Under the pieces are notes generated by a model that made no database searches, was not told the origin of the DNA, and worked only from the letters and a program-made list of their open reading frames with translations. Both the position numbers and the translations under genes were made by a program. Below, piece after piece: positions 1-9,061 of a stretch of DNA of 14,048 nt (positions are counted from its first letter, which is position 1; each line of letters begins with the position of its first letter). The DNA is from an uncultured Collinsella sp. (GTDB lineage Bacteria; Actinomycetota; Coriobacteriia; Coriobacteriales; Coriobacteriaceae): assembly GCA_900549195.1 (NCBI GenBank), contig URNK01000028.1, positions 1 through 14,048 of the forward strand, read 5' to 3'.

Positions 1-39
1 CGCTAGTCTCGTGGGCTCGGAGATGTGTATAAGAGACAG
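1..39 (+). other. Untrimmed Nextera (Tn5) adapter, i7 side
   Basis: Bases 6-39 are the i7-side Nextera transposase adapter, ending in the 19-bp Tn5 mosaic end AGATGTGTATAAGAGACAG (21-39). Bases 1-5 are probably the tail of the i7 index. This is library sequence, so genomic DNA begins at 40. Start codons inside it create false N termini such as MYKRQ or MCIRDR on the next reading frame. Confidence 0.97.
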
Positions 40-753
40 GCCATGGAGTCCGACGGCTTCTCCTGGTGGGAGGACCGCATTCGCGCCGCCCTCGACATGT
101 ACGACGTCATCCGCCTGGATCACTTCCGCGGCTTCGAAGCCTATTGGGAGGTGCCGTTCTCCTCGCCCGATTCATCCTACGGTTCGTGGACGCAGGGTCC
201 CGGCCTCAAGTTCTTCAAGACGCTCGAGGAAAAGCTCGGCACGCTGCCCATCATCGCCGAGGACCTGGGCTTCCTCACCCCCGGCGTCATCGACATGCGC
301 GACAACTCGGGCTTCCCCGGCATGAAGATCCTGCAGTTTGCCTTTGAGGGCACCAACTCGTACTACCTGCCGCATAACTACATCGCCAACACCGTCGCCT
401 ATGTGGGCACCCACGACAACGAGACGGCGCGCGGTTGGTTTGAGGGAACGGCCACCCCGCGTCAGCGCGAGCAGGCAGCCCTGTACACCCATCAGCAAGC
501 CGGCGAACCCATGGCAGATGCACTCAATCGCACCATCGCCGCCAGCGTAAGCGACACATGCATCTACACCATGCAGGACCTGCTCAACTTGGGCAACGAG
601 GCGCGCATCAACACCCCTGCCACGCTGGGCGGCAACTGGACCTGGCGCATGCTCGACGGCGCCATCACCCGCGAGCTCGAGCACAAACTCACCGACTGGA
701 CCGAGACCTACTTCCGCATCCCGTCGGAAGCCGAAATCGAGCTTCCTCAATAG
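40..753 (+). CDS. malQ: 4-alpha-glucanotransferase (amylomaltase, GH77), 3' part only
   Basis: MalQ transfers alpha-1,4-glucan segments between maltodextrins in the cytoplasm, releasing glucose and making longer chains for the phosphorylase. The 237 residues present carry the GH77 catalytic core. The motif RLDHFRG holds the presumed nucleophile (Asp27 of this fragment), IIAEDLG the acid/base Glu74, and GTHDNET the transition-state Asp126. Family members have about 500 or more residues, so roughly the N-terminal half is missing because the contig starts here. The true start is outside the window; the upstream ATG at 25 lies in adapter. It is followed after 129 bp by glgP in the same direction, the usual maltodextrin-degradation pairing. 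The assignment is firm; the truncation comes from assembly and does not indicate a pseudogene. Confidence 0.95.
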   Translation, partial: AMESDGFSWWEDRIRAALDMYDVIRLDHFRGFEAYWEVPFSSPDSSYGSWTQGPGLKFFKTLEEKLGTLPIIAEDLGFLTPGVIDMRDNSGFPGMKILQFAFEGTNSYYLPHNYIANTVAYVGTHDNETARGWFEGTATPRQREQAALYTHQQAGEPMADALNRTIAASVSDTCIYTMQDLLNLGNEARINTPATLGGNWTWRMLDGAITRELEHKLTDWTETYFRIPSEAEIELPQ

Positions 754-801
754 GAGCCACCGCGCCCGACCCCTCCCCACCGTGCGGACGCGCTTGCTTT
801 T

Positions 802-841
802 CCCGCGCGAGGCCACCCCAATCCCCTCGCGCGGGCTTCTT
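802..841 (+). terminator. Hairpin between malQ and glgP, probable terminator
   Basis: A perfect 11-bp GC-rich stem (802-812 CCCGCGCGAGG with 825-835) encloses a 12-nt loop and is followed by the short pyrimidine run CTTCTT. The tail is weaker than a classic U-tract. It may terminate malQ partially or act as an intercistronic mRNA-stabilising structure ahead of glgP. Confidence 0.6.
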
Positions 842-871
842 ATGAATTGCAGACATGAAACAACCCATCAC

Positions 872-876
872 AGGAG
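872..876 (+). promoter_or_regulatory. Ribosome binding site that fixes the glgP start
   Basis: AGGAG lies 5 nt before the ATG at 882. The in-frame ATG at 855, which would add nine residues, has no Shine-Dalgarno sequence, so 882 is preferred. Confidence 0.8.
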
Positions 877-881
877 AAAAC

Positions 882-3149
<2,268 letters not shown>

Positions 3150-3179
3150 TTTCGCTTCCCTTACCCATCCTCTTGAAAG

Positions 3180-3209
3180 CGGAGTCGTGGCAACACGGCT
3201 CCGTTTTTT
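3180..3209 (+). terminator. Rho-independent terminator of glgP
   Basis: A 10-bp stem (3180-3189 with 3194-3203, one G-U pair) closed by a GCAA tetraloop (GNRA type) is followed directly by six T residues at 3204-3209. It begins 31 nt after the glgP stop codon. Confidence 0.93.
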
Positions 3210-3249
3210 GTGCCCGCACGTTACCCTGCGACCCAACTCGGCCAAACAA

Positions 3250-3466
3250 TCTCGATCTGTAACAACTACTCGGTAAAAACGGTCCCAGCTGTTACAGATT
3301 GAGACATACCGGCCCCTCCTCTTGGGTTTATCTCGATCTGTAACATCTAGCAGCTGAAATTCACCTTTGGTGTTACAGATTTAGATGAAATGGTTAGCTC
3401 AGCGGAACCGTCTCGATCTGTAACATCTAACGCCCGAAATCAGCCTCACCCGTTACAGATCGAGAC
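3250..3466. repeat. Array of six alternating 15-nt repeats (three inverted-repeat units)
   Basis: The arm TCTCGATCTGTAACA occurs at 3250-3264, 3331-3345 and 3411-3425. Its reverse complement, with 0-2 changes, occurs at 3290-3304, 3371-3385 and about 3451-3465. In the third unit 3410-3424 pairs perfectly with 3452-3466 over 15 bp. Arm centres are 40-41 bp apart throughout and unit starts 80-81 bp apart. Loops (25-27 nt) are diverged but still alignable, especially in units 2 and 3 (TCTA, then GAAAT, then CC). The array lies between two convergent terminators with no ORF. It resembles a REP/BIME-type intergenic element. No function can be read from it. Confidence 0.9.
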
Positions 3467-3488
3467 AAACGACCGGTCAGACAGCCCC

Positions 3489-3537
3489 AACACAAAGAAA
3501 GGCTCCCCTCTCGCCCAGTGGACGGGAGGGGAGCCTT
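3489..3537 (-). terminator. Terminator of the sugar ABC operon
   Basis: A perfect 12-bp stem (3499-3510 AAGGCTCCCCTC with 3526-3537) is followed on the - strand by TTTCTTTG. It lies about 70 nt beyond the stop codon of the ATPase gene, the last gene of the - strand operon. Its A-rich flank on the other side could also help terminate + strand transcripts. Confidence 0.88.
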
Positions 3538-3605
3538 ATATGTGACCGCGGCAAAAGGATGGCAATACCGCAGTCGCCCAAAGGGAGGGCCTGGATGCAC
3601 CGGGC

Positions 3606-4805
3606 CTAGATAAGGTTCTTGCCAGAGACCTTATCGAAGAGGTGGGTCGCGTTCTTCTCAAACTTGAACCAGATGGTGTCGCCAGCCTTGAGCGCGCCCT
3701 TGGCCTCGAGGTCGACGACGGGGATAATCAGGACAAACTGGCCGTCGGGAGCGGTCACGTGGACATGCTCGGTCGAGCCCATGAGCTCGGTCACCTCGAC
3801 GGTACCCTGGAGCGCGCCCTCCTCGCCCTTGTCGGCAAGCAGGATCTGCTCGGGACGCACGCCGGCCGTAATCTCCTTCACGTCGCCGCCGTCCCAGTTG
3901 AGGGCAAGTTGAGCGCAAGTCTCGGGGGCGAGCGCCACGTTCATATCCTCGGTCTTGACGGTAAAGCCGTTGCCCGAGCGCACCAGCTGGGCATCGAAGA
4001 AGTTCATCTGCGGCACGCCGATGAAGCCGGCGACGAAGATGTTCGCGGGATGGTTGAAGACCTCCTGCGGCGTGGCGATCTGCTGAACAACGCCGTCCTT
4101 CATGACCACGATACGGTCACCGAGGGTCATAGCCTCGGTCTGGTCGTGAGTAACATAAATGAACGTGCCCTTGATCTCGTGGCGCAGCTTAATGAGCTCG
4201 GCACGCATCTGGTTACGAAGCTTGGCGTCCAGGTTGGACAGCGGCTCGTCCATCAGGAAGACCTTGGGGTCACGCACGATGGCGCGGCCGATAGCGACAC
4301 GCTGGCGCTGGCCGCCGGAGAGCGCCTTGGGCTTACGGTCGAGGTACTCGGTAATGCCCAGAATCTCGGCAGCAGAGCGAACCTTGCGGTCGATCTCGTC
4401 CTTGGGAACCTTCTTGAGCTCGAGCGTAAATGCCATGTTCTCGTACACCGTCATATTGGGGTACAGAGCATAGCTCTGGAACACCATGGCGATGTCGCGG
4501 TCCTTGGGCGCCACGTCGTTGACCCGCTTGCCGTCGATGAGCACGTCGCCCGAGGTAATGTCCTCCAGGCCGGCGACCATGCGCATCGTCGTGGACTTAC
4601 CGCAGCCAGAGGGGCCAACGAGGACGACGAACTCCTGGTCGTGAACGGTGAGGTTAAAGTCCTCAACAGCGAGCACACCGTCCTCGGTAACCTTGAGGTT
4701 GTGCTTCTTCTCCCCGGTCTTCTTCTTTTTGCCAAAGAAGCCCTTCTTTTTTGACTCGTTGTTGGGATACACCTTCTGAACATGTTTGAGAACAATCTCG
4801 GCCAT
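3606..4805 (-). CDS. msmK: Sugar ABC transporter ATPase, MsmK/UgpC/MalK type
   Basis: This is the energising subunit of a CUT1 carbohydrate importer, bound to the cytoplasmic face of the two permeases. All nucleotide-binding motifs are present in its 399 residues: Walker A GPSGCGKST (64-72), Q-loop Gln110, signature LSGGQ (162-166), Walker B VFLMDE (182-187), D-loop SNLD (190-193) and switch His220. The region from about 270 onward is the TOBE/OB regulatory domain of MalK-like ATPases. A lysine-rich insertion of about 25 residues (roughly 16-40, containing KKKGFFGKKKK) separates the first beta strand from the usual start of the ABC core. The start is supported by GAAAGGT six nt upstream of the ATG. 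It is the last operon gene, 68 bp after the second permease. Such ATPases often serve several importers, so the substrate cannot be deduced from it. Confidence 0.95.
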   Translation of the reverse strand: MAEIVLKHVQKVYPNNESKKKGFFGKKKKTGEKKHNLKVTEDGVLAVEDFNLTVHDQEFVVLVGPSGCGKSTTMRMVAGLEDITSGDVLIDGKRVNDVAPKDRDIAMVFQSYALYPNMTVYENMAFTLELKKVPKDEIDRKVRSAAEILGITEYLDRKPKALSGGQRQRVAIGRAIVRDPKVFLMDEPLSNLDAKLRNQMRAELIKLRHEIKGTFIYVTHDQTEAMTLGDRIVVMKDGVVQQIATPQEVFNHPANIFVAGFIGVPQMNFFDAQLVRSGNGFTVKTEDMNVALAPETCAQLALNWDGGDVKEITAGVRPEQILLADKGEEGALQGTVEVTELMGSTEHVHVTAPDGQFVLIIPVVDLEAKGALKAGDTIWFKFEKNATHLFDKVSGKNLI

Positions 4806-4822
4806 GTCTCTACCTTTCGATA

Positions 4823-4849
4823 TGCGGCGCCACGCTGAGGGGCGCCGCA
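4823..4849 (-). other. Intercistronic hairpin before the ATPase gene
   Basis: A perfect 9-bp stem TGCGGCGCC (4823-4831) pairs with 4841-4849 around a 9-nt loop. No U-tract follows on the - strand, so it is not a terminator. It probably affects stability or processing of the operon mRNA. Confidence 0.6.
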
Positions 4850-4873
4850 GAAACTTGCAAAACAGTTACGGCA

Positions 4874-5713
4874 TCAGCCCTTGACGGCACCTGCCACCAC
4901 GCCGTCGATGATGTACTTCTGACAGAGGATGTACATGATGACGATGGGGATAACGACCATCATGATGCAGGCCATCATGGGGCCGAGCTCGACGTGGCCG
5001 TAGCCGCCGCGGAAGTACTGGATCAAGATAGGAATGGTCTTGTACTTGGTGGAGTCGAGCGTAAGGTAGGGCAGCAGATAGTCGTTCCAGACCCACATGG
5101 TCTCGAGGATGCCGACCGAAAGATAGGTGGGCTTCATGATGGGAAGGACGATCTTAAAGAACACCTGGACCGGGTTGCAGCCATCAATCATGGCCGCCTC
5201 CTCGATCTCGAGCGGGATGTTCTTTACAAAACCGGCGAACATAAAGACCGCCAGGCCCGCGCCAAAGCCCAGATAGATAAAGCAGATGTTGAACGGCGTG
5301 TTAAAGCCGATGCGGTCCGCCAAATTGGACAGCGTGAACATGAGCATCTGGAACGGCACGACCATCGAGAACACGAACAGGTAATAGAAGAAGTTCGAGA
5401 TCTTGTTGTTGACACGAACCACGTACCAAGCGCACATGGAGCAGCACACCAAGATCAGCACGACCGACGTGACCGTGATGATGAGCGAGTACATAAATGC
5501 CGAGGCAAAGCCCTGCTCGTTAAGGGCGTGCATGTAGTTTGCGAGGCCGTTGAACGTCTCGGGCGTGAGCAGATCGAATGCCGTGGTGGTGCTGATTGCG
5601 GTCGCTTTCTTAAAAGAATTAAGCGCAATCATGAACACGGGGTAGATCCACGCGAGCGACAGGATCGTAAAGAAAATCGAGAGCGCGCGGTTGATAACCT
5701 TATCGCGTTTCAT
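4874..5713 (-). CDS. Sugar ABC transporter permease, MsmG/MalG type (CUT1)
   Basis: This is an inner-membrane subunit of the carbohydrate importer. The 279 residues contain about six hydrophobic segments (near 11-31, 75-97, 108-128, 141-162, 195-215 and 246-264). The cytoplasmic EAA loop LEIEEAAMIDGCNPVQVFFKIVLP lies around 168-191 and docks on the ATPase. The short N terminus with one helix before the periplasmic loop is typical of the MalG-like partner. Its ATG overlaps the stop codon of the preceding permease (TAATG), which implies translational coupling, and is helped by a strong Shine-Dalgarno site. The general role is certain; the transported sugar is not determined by sequence. Confidence 0.94.
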   Translation of the reverse strand: MKRDKVINRALSIFFTILSLAWIYPVFMIALNSFKKATAISTTTAFDLLTPETFNGLANYMHALNEQGFASAFMYSLIITVTSVVLILVCCSMCAWYVVRVNNKISNFFYYLFVFSMVVPFQMLMFTLSNLADRIGFNTPFNICFIYLGFGAGLAVFMFAGFVKNIPLEIEEAAMIDGCNPVQVFFKIVLPIMKPTYLSVGILETMWVWNDYLLPYLTLDSTKYKTIPILIQYFRGGYGHVELGPMMACIMMVVIPIVIMYILCQKYIIDGVVAGAVKG

Positions 5714-6567
5714 TACTGCTGCACCTCCTTGGACCTCGTGGCCTTAAGCTGGATCATGGAGATGGCCACGACCAGGATGCAGAAGATAACCGCCTTGGCC
5801 TGACCAATGCCCTGCCATGCGATACCGGCACGCGAATAGAACGTGTTGTAGATGTTCAGGGCGAGCATCTCGGTGGAGTGCGCGGGGGCGCCGCCGGTAA
5901 GGGCGAGGTTCTGGTCGAACAGCTTAAAGCCGTTGGTGATGGACAGGAACAGGCAGATGGTGATGGTCGGCATCAGGTTAGGGATCTTAACCTTCCAAAA
6001 CGTCTGCCATGCCGTAGCGCCGTCGACCTTGGCGGCCTCGATGTAGTCGGACGGAATGGACTGCAGACCAGCGATGTAGATGATCATCATGTAGCCGACC
6101 TGCTGCCACAGGGTCAGGATGATAAGGCCCCAGAAGCCAGCAGCAGAGTTAAGAGCGATGAGCTGGGCGCCCACGTTGGAGAGCAGGCAGTTGATCAGAA
6201 TCTGCCAAATGTAGCCCAGCACGATGCCGCCGATCAGGTTAGGCATAAAGAAGATCGTACGGAAGATGTTGGTGCCTTTGAGCGCCTTGCGGGTGAGCGC
6301 CTGCGCAATGGCCAGGGCGATCACGTTGATGAGCACCGTCGACAGGAAGGCAAACGCCACGGTAAAGAAGAACGACGTGGAGAACTGCGGATCGGACAGC
6401 GCGCGCACGTAGTTCTCGATACCGACAAAGTGCGCGTTACTAATGATAATAAACTGGCAGAACGAGAGATAGAAGCCCTGGATAAAAGGGATCACGAACC
6501 CGATCATAAACGCCAGGCACGTGGGCAGCATAAAGAGCGGCCACCAGCGCTTGAGTGCTTTGCCCAT
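5713..6567 (-). CDS. Sugar ABC transporter permease, MsmF/MalF type (CUT1)
   Basis: This is the first permease of the importer (284 residues), forming a membrane heterodimer with the next gene product. About six membrane segments are visible (near 10-32, 66-90, 104-127, 145-167, 200-213 and 258-272). The EAA loop SDYIEAAKVDGATAWQTFWKVKIP (about 173-196) is intact. It lacks the long periplasmic insertion of enterobacterial MalF and so matches the compact MsmF-like class of Gram-positive importers. GAAAGGA seven nt upstream supports the ATG at 6567. It follows the binding-protein gene by 87 bp, a gap containing a strong hairpin. Confidence 0.94.
   Translation of the reverse strand: MGKALKRWWPLFMLPTCLAFMIGFVIPFIQGFYLSFCQFIIISNAHFVGIENYVRALSDPQFSTSFFFTVAFAFLSTVLINVIALAIAQALTRKALKGTNIFRTIFFMPNLIGGIVLGYIWQILINCLLSNVGAQLIALNSAAGFWGLIILTLWQQVGYMMIIYIAGLQSIPSDYIEAAKVDGATAWQTFWKVKIPNLMPTITICLFLSITNGFKLFDQNLALTGGAPAHSTEMLALNIYNTFYSRAGIAWQGIGQAKAVIFCILVVAISMIQLKATRSKEVQQ
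5724..5730 (-). promoter_or_regulatory. Full-length Shine-Dalgarno site for the second permease
   Basis: On the - strand AAGGAGG(TG) lies inside the end of the upstream permease gene, about 10 nt before the ATG at 5713. With the TAATG stop/start overlap it suggests coupled, stoichiometric synthesis of the two permeases. Confidence 0.8.
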
Positions 6568-6587
6568 AAAAGGGTCCTTTCAATATG

Positions 6588-6623
6588 CAGGGGGCGGGCA
6601 AACCAACGTCTGCCCGCCCCCTG
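6588..6623 (-). other. Strong intercistronic hairpin after the binding-protein gene
   Basis: A perfect 13-bp GC-rich stem (6588-6600 with 6611-6623) encloses a 10-nt loop. The - strand sequence that follows is CATATTGAAAGG, with no U-tract. In sugar ABC operons such structures are known to protect the binding-protein mRNA and lower permease expression, giving an excess of binding protein. That role here is inferred from position and shape. Confidence 0.75.
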
Positions 6624-6654
6624 TCGCTAATCAGATAGCTTGGGCAGCAACTGC

Positions 6655-7971
6655 TTACTCGGAAGCGGCCTTCTCGGTCTTCCAGCCATCGACGAAGGCG
6701 TTCTTGACGCCGTCCCACTTGCTGTTATCGGCAGCGTAGGCAATCAGAGCCTGCTTGAGGTTCTTCTTCCACTCCTCGGAGGGAATGTAGACGAAGTCCC
6801 AAGCGACGGTCTTCTTGCCGTCCTTGGCCATGGCAACGGCCTGCTGCGAGAAGACGTTGGTGGTCTCCTTGGCGCTCTTGAACGGAGCGGTCAGGCCCAT
6901 CTTGTCGGCGATGATGCTGGTCGGGGTGTCAGCGGTGACGCACCAATACATGAAGTCCTCGGTGGCCTTCTGGGCATCCTCGGAAGCCTGGGAACTGACG
7001 CACCAGTAGTTCTCGCCGCCGGAGCACAGGCCCTGGTTCTCCTCGCCGTCAACACCGATGTAGATCGGCATCATGCCAATCTGATCGTCGGTCATGCCGG
7101 CCTTGACGAGGTCAGAGTAGGCCCAAGAGCCGTTCTGGTAGAAGACGGCCTTGCCGGTTGCGAACTCGTTGGTGGCGTCGTCGCCGGTCTTGGAAGCAAG
7201 CTGCGAAGGATCGCAGGTGGAGTCGGTGATGTACAGGTCGAAGATCTGCTTGTAGTTGTCGAGGAACTCACCCTTGATCTCGTCGTCCTCCTGGTTGTGC
7301 TCCTTCTCAAACTCGTAGTAGAGCGGCATGTTGGCAAGGTGGGTGGTGTAGCGCCAGCTGGAGGAGTCGTCCATGCCGGCGGAAGTGAAGGCACCCTCGA
7401 CACCAAGCTCGTCCTTGCGGGCCTGGATGTCATCGGCACAAGCCTTCAGCTTGTCGAAGGAGTTGATGTCCTCGGCCTTGTAGCCAGCCTTCTCGAGCAG
7501 CTGCTTGTTGTAAATAATGCCGAAGCTCTCCTGAACCCAGTCGATGCACACATCCTTGCCGTCGGACTGCAGAGCCAGGGAGTCGTCAATGAGCTCACCG
7601 CGGAGCTTGGTATCGGACAGGTCGGCGCAGTAATCCTTCCAGTTCTTAAGACCGGTGGGGCCGTTGACCTGGAACAGGGTCGGAGCGGAGCTCTTGGACA
7701 TCTCGGACTTAAGCTTCTCCTCGTAGGTGTTGGAAGCGGCGGTCACGATCTTGACCTCGACGCCCTTCTCCTTCTTATAGGCCTTGGCGATCTCCTTCCA
7801 CTCCTTGTCGACCTCGGGCTTGAATTGGAGGAAGTAGACCTCGGCAGCGTCACCAGAAGCAGAGGAGCCGGAGCCGGCAGAACCACCGCAACCCACGAGG
7901 CCCAGACCAAGAACTGCAGCCGCGGAACCAGCAAAGCCCAGGAACTGCCTTCTGCTCATTTCGTTCTTCAT
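6655..7971 (-). CDS. Sugar ABC transporter solute-binding lipoprotein (CUT1)
   Basis: This is the extracellular receptor that captures the sugar and delivers it to the permeases. The 438-residue protein begins with a twin-arginine-like signal SRRQFLGF (6-13), a hydrophobic stretch, and the lipobox LVGC with Cys28 as the predicted lipidated residue. A Gly/Ser linker and the binding fold follow (YFLQFKPEVDKEWKEIAKAYKKEKGV and later family-1 solute-binding features). The mature part contains seven further cysteines, unusual for this family. The ATG at 7971 is chosen because AAAGGGTGG lies 9 nt upstream; a GTG at 7989 would sit inside that site. First gene of the operon. The context with malQ, glgP and a TreR-like regulator suggests an alpha-glucoside or maltodextrin ligand. 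Raffinose-type sugars remain possible. Confidence 0.92.
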   Translation of the reverse strand: MKNEMSRRQFLGFAGSAAAVLGLGLVGCGGSAGSGSSASGDAAEVYFLQFKPEVDKEWKEIAKAYKKEKGVEVKIVTAASNTYEEKLKSEMSKSSAPTLFQVNGPTGLKNWKDYCADLSDTKLRGELIDDSLALQSDGKDVCIDWVQESFGIIYNKQLLEKAGYKAEDINSFDKLKACADDIQARKDELGVEGAFTSAGMDDSSSWRYTTHLANMPLYYEFEKEHNQEDDEIKGEFLDNYKQIFDLYITDSTCDPSQLASKTGDDATNEFATGKAVFYQNGSWAYSDLVKAGMTDDQIGMMPIYIGVDGEENQGLCSGGENYWCVSSQASEDAQKATEDFMYWCVTADTPTSIIADKMGLTAPFKSAKETTNVFSQQAVAMAKDGKKTVAWDFVYIPSEEWKKNLKQALIAYAADNSKWDGVKNAFVDGWKTEKAASE

Positions 7972-7977
7972 TACAAT

Positions 7978-7987
7978 CCACCCTTTC
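7978..7987 (-). promoter_or_regulatory. Ribosome binding site of the binding-protein gene
   Basis: GAAAGGGTGG on the - strand, 6-15 nt before the ATG at 7971, decides the start over the GTG at 7989. Confidence 0.75.
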
Positions 7988-7992
7988 ACACC

Positions 7993-8015
7993 GTGGCGGC
8001 ACCCTTTGCCGCCGC
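7993..8015 (-). other. Leader hairpin upstream of the binding-protein RBS
   Basis: GTGGCGGCA (7993-8001) pairs with 8007-8015 (one G-U) around a 5-nt loop that reads AAGGG in the mRNA. It ends 5 nt upstream of the Shine-Dalgarno site in the operon leader. It could insulate the site or protect the 5' end; no riboswitch family is recognised. Confidence 0.45.
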
Positions 8016-8059
8016 CTTCGGAGATTGGCTCGGGGACTTTGCCCCTTTTGCTGATTTGA

Positions 8060-8089
8060 ACGATACGCTATTTGGCTAGTTGTTTGAAC
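8060..8089 (-). promoter_or_regulatory. Candidate proximal promoter and operator of the ABC operon
   Basis: On the - strand, -35-like TTCAAA (8088-8083) and -10-like TATCGT (8065-8060) are separated by 17 nt. The -35 lies inside GTTCAAAC (8089-8082), one base from the HutC-type operator core GTNTANAC. The regulator gene has nearly the same arrangement upstream, GTTTAAACAACT and then TATCGT, which supports both predictions. Each hexamer is only about 4/6 to consensus. Confidence 0.5.
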
Positions 8090-8137
8090 AAGTATTACTA
8101 GAGCGGTAGAAAAACTTCGGTGAACGGTAATTTCAAC

Positions 8138-8166
8138 TTGATACTTGACAAGTTTTGTATAAACAA
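8138..8166 (-). promoter_or_regulatory. Candidate distal promoter and operator of the ABC operon
   Basis: On the - strand TTGTTT (8166-8161) and TATCAA (8143-8138) are 17 nt apart. They overlap GTTTATAC (8164-8157; GTATAAAC on the + strand), which fits GTNTANAC exactly. An ACTTG-A-CAAGT dyad at 8143-8153 lies in the spacer. Both lie just downstream of the gntR terminator. Confidence 0.45.
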
Positions 8167-8184
8167 TTATTTGTTATCTAATGC

Positions 8185-8239
8185 AGAGAAAACGCCCGGT
8201 CAAGCCGATGTACCGTCGGTTTGACCGGGCGTTTTCTCT
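8185..8239 (-). terminator. Long terminator hairpin after the gntR-type regulator
   Basis: The region 8185-8210 pairs with 8214-8239 over 26 bp, the outer 19 bp perfectly and two inner G-U pairs, around a 3-nt loop. Both strands end the stem with GTTTTCTCT, so it can act in both directions. It lies 39 bp after the gntR stop codon and separates the regulator from the ABC operon promoters. Confidence 0.88.
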
Positions 8240-8277
8240 TTGAGGCCATGAGTCTCGTCAGGCTGCGAGCTAGCCGG

Positions 8278-8997
8278 CTATCGCTTGGAATTGACGCGGT
8301 AATGGAAGATCTCGGGGTGTGTGCGAGTGTGCGTCACCTCAAACAAGATGCCATCCGAGGTGTACGACTGACTCTCCATGACGGCAACGCAGTTGTATTT
8401 GCCGAGGTCAAGATAGCTGCAGTCCTCATCGTTGGCGAGCTCGACACTCACCGTACGACGGCTCGCCATCACTTTGACACCGCGCTTGTGCTCCAGATAG
8501 CCGTAAATAGAATCTGCCGCGATCTCGGGAGTCAGGCCCTTGGCGATCGACGCCAAAAAATAGCCATGGTCCACTTGGCGCGCGTTGCCGTTGAGGCTTC
8601 GGACACGCACTACGCGAATCAACTCCTCGCCCACCTTAAAGCCCAGGTGACGAGAGAGTTGCTCGGTGCAAACCAGATGTTCGAAAGACTTAACGTCCGT
8701 CGATGCAACGGCATTGTTGCGCTTTGCAAACTCGCCAAACGACTCAACCTCTTCGAGTGCGCCCAACATGTCGGTTTCGCCCTTAAGCCAAATAACGCGC
8801 ACGCCCTTGCCGTGTATGGGCTGCACAAACATCCCGTCGGCCAGCATACCCAAGGCGCGACGGACGGTATTGCGAGTGCATCCGAACTCCGCGGTCAGCT
8901 CGGCTTCGGTTGGCAGCATCTCCTGAAACGCATAGGTCCCATTAATGATGCGCGAGCGTATTTCTCGGTAGATTCCTTCGTATATCGCTTTTGGCAT
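8278..8997 (-). CDS. GntR-family regulator with UTRA domain, TreR-like
   Basis: This 239-residue DNA-binding regulator is probably a sugar-responsive repressor. Residues 1-70 form the winged helix-turn-helix (LPTEAELTAEFGCTRNTVRRALGMLADG, wing IHGKGVRV). Residues about 88-232 form the UTRA effector domain of the HutC subfamily. From memory, the stretch with DHGYFLASIAKGLTPEIAADSIYGYLE and the later SYLDLGKYNCVAVMES resemble Bacillus TreR, which responds to trehalose-6-phosphate. The ATG has GAGGTG 6 nt upstream. The gene is divergent from the PTS fusion and upstream of the ABC operon on the same strand. Operator-like GTTTAAAC and related sites lie at all three promoters, so it is the likely local regulator. 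The effector may be a phosphodisaccharide made by the PTS; its identity is not visible. Confidence 0.9.
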   Translation of the reverse strand: MPKAIYEGIYREIRSRIINGTYAFQEMLPTEAELTAEFGCTRNTVRRALGMLADGMFVQPIHGKGVRVIWLKGETDMLGALEEVESFGEFAKRNNAVASTDVKSFEHLVCTEQLSRHLGFKVGEELIRVVRVRSLNGNARQVDHGYFLASIAKGLTPEIAADSIYGYLEHKRGVKVMASRRTVSVELANDEDCSYLDLGKYNCVAVMESQSYTSDGILFEVTHTRTHPEIFHYRVNSKR

Positions 8998-9032
8998 TGT
9001 TTCACCTCTACATTATTCAATTCCGGCTAGGC

Positions 9033-9061
9033 ACGATAGCATTTCTTAAAGTTGTTTAAAC
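9033..9061 (-). promoter_or_regulatory. Candidate gntR promoter with overlapping operator
   Basis: On the - strand the perfect palindrome GTTTAAAC (9054-9061) matches the HutC-type core GTNTANAC and contains the -35-like TTTAAA. A TATCGT -10 lies 16 nt downstream (9038-9033). This mirrors the proximal ABC promoter and suggests autoregulation. Confidence 0.5.

Noticed and set aside
11..325. + strand ORF beginning MGSEMCIRDR
   Set aside because: It starts in adapter and is out of frame with the clear GH77 sequence.
802..835. Riboswitch or attenuator ahead of glgP
   Set aside because: Only one simple GC-rich hairpin is present, with no conserved aptamer-like features or leader peptide.
855..881. 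Upstream ATG of glgP adding nine residues
   Set aside because: No Shine-Dalgarno site precedes it, whereas AGGAG is placed correctly for the ATG at 882.
3250..3466. CRISPR array
   Set aside because: Repeats are only 15 nt and alternate in orientation, the intervening sequences are themselves related, and no cas genes are present.
3642..4754. 370-residue + strand ORF opposite the ATPase gene, and similar long antisense ORFs at 1590-2522, 4994-5803, 5878-6630 and 6640-8079
   Set aside because: All are antisense to confidently assigned genes and show the skewed composition of reverse-frame reading with no recognisable domains.
7972..7989. GTG start at 7989 for the binding protein
   Set aside because: It would place the strong AAAGGGTGG site inside the coding sequence and extend the signal peptide before the twin-arginine motif without need.
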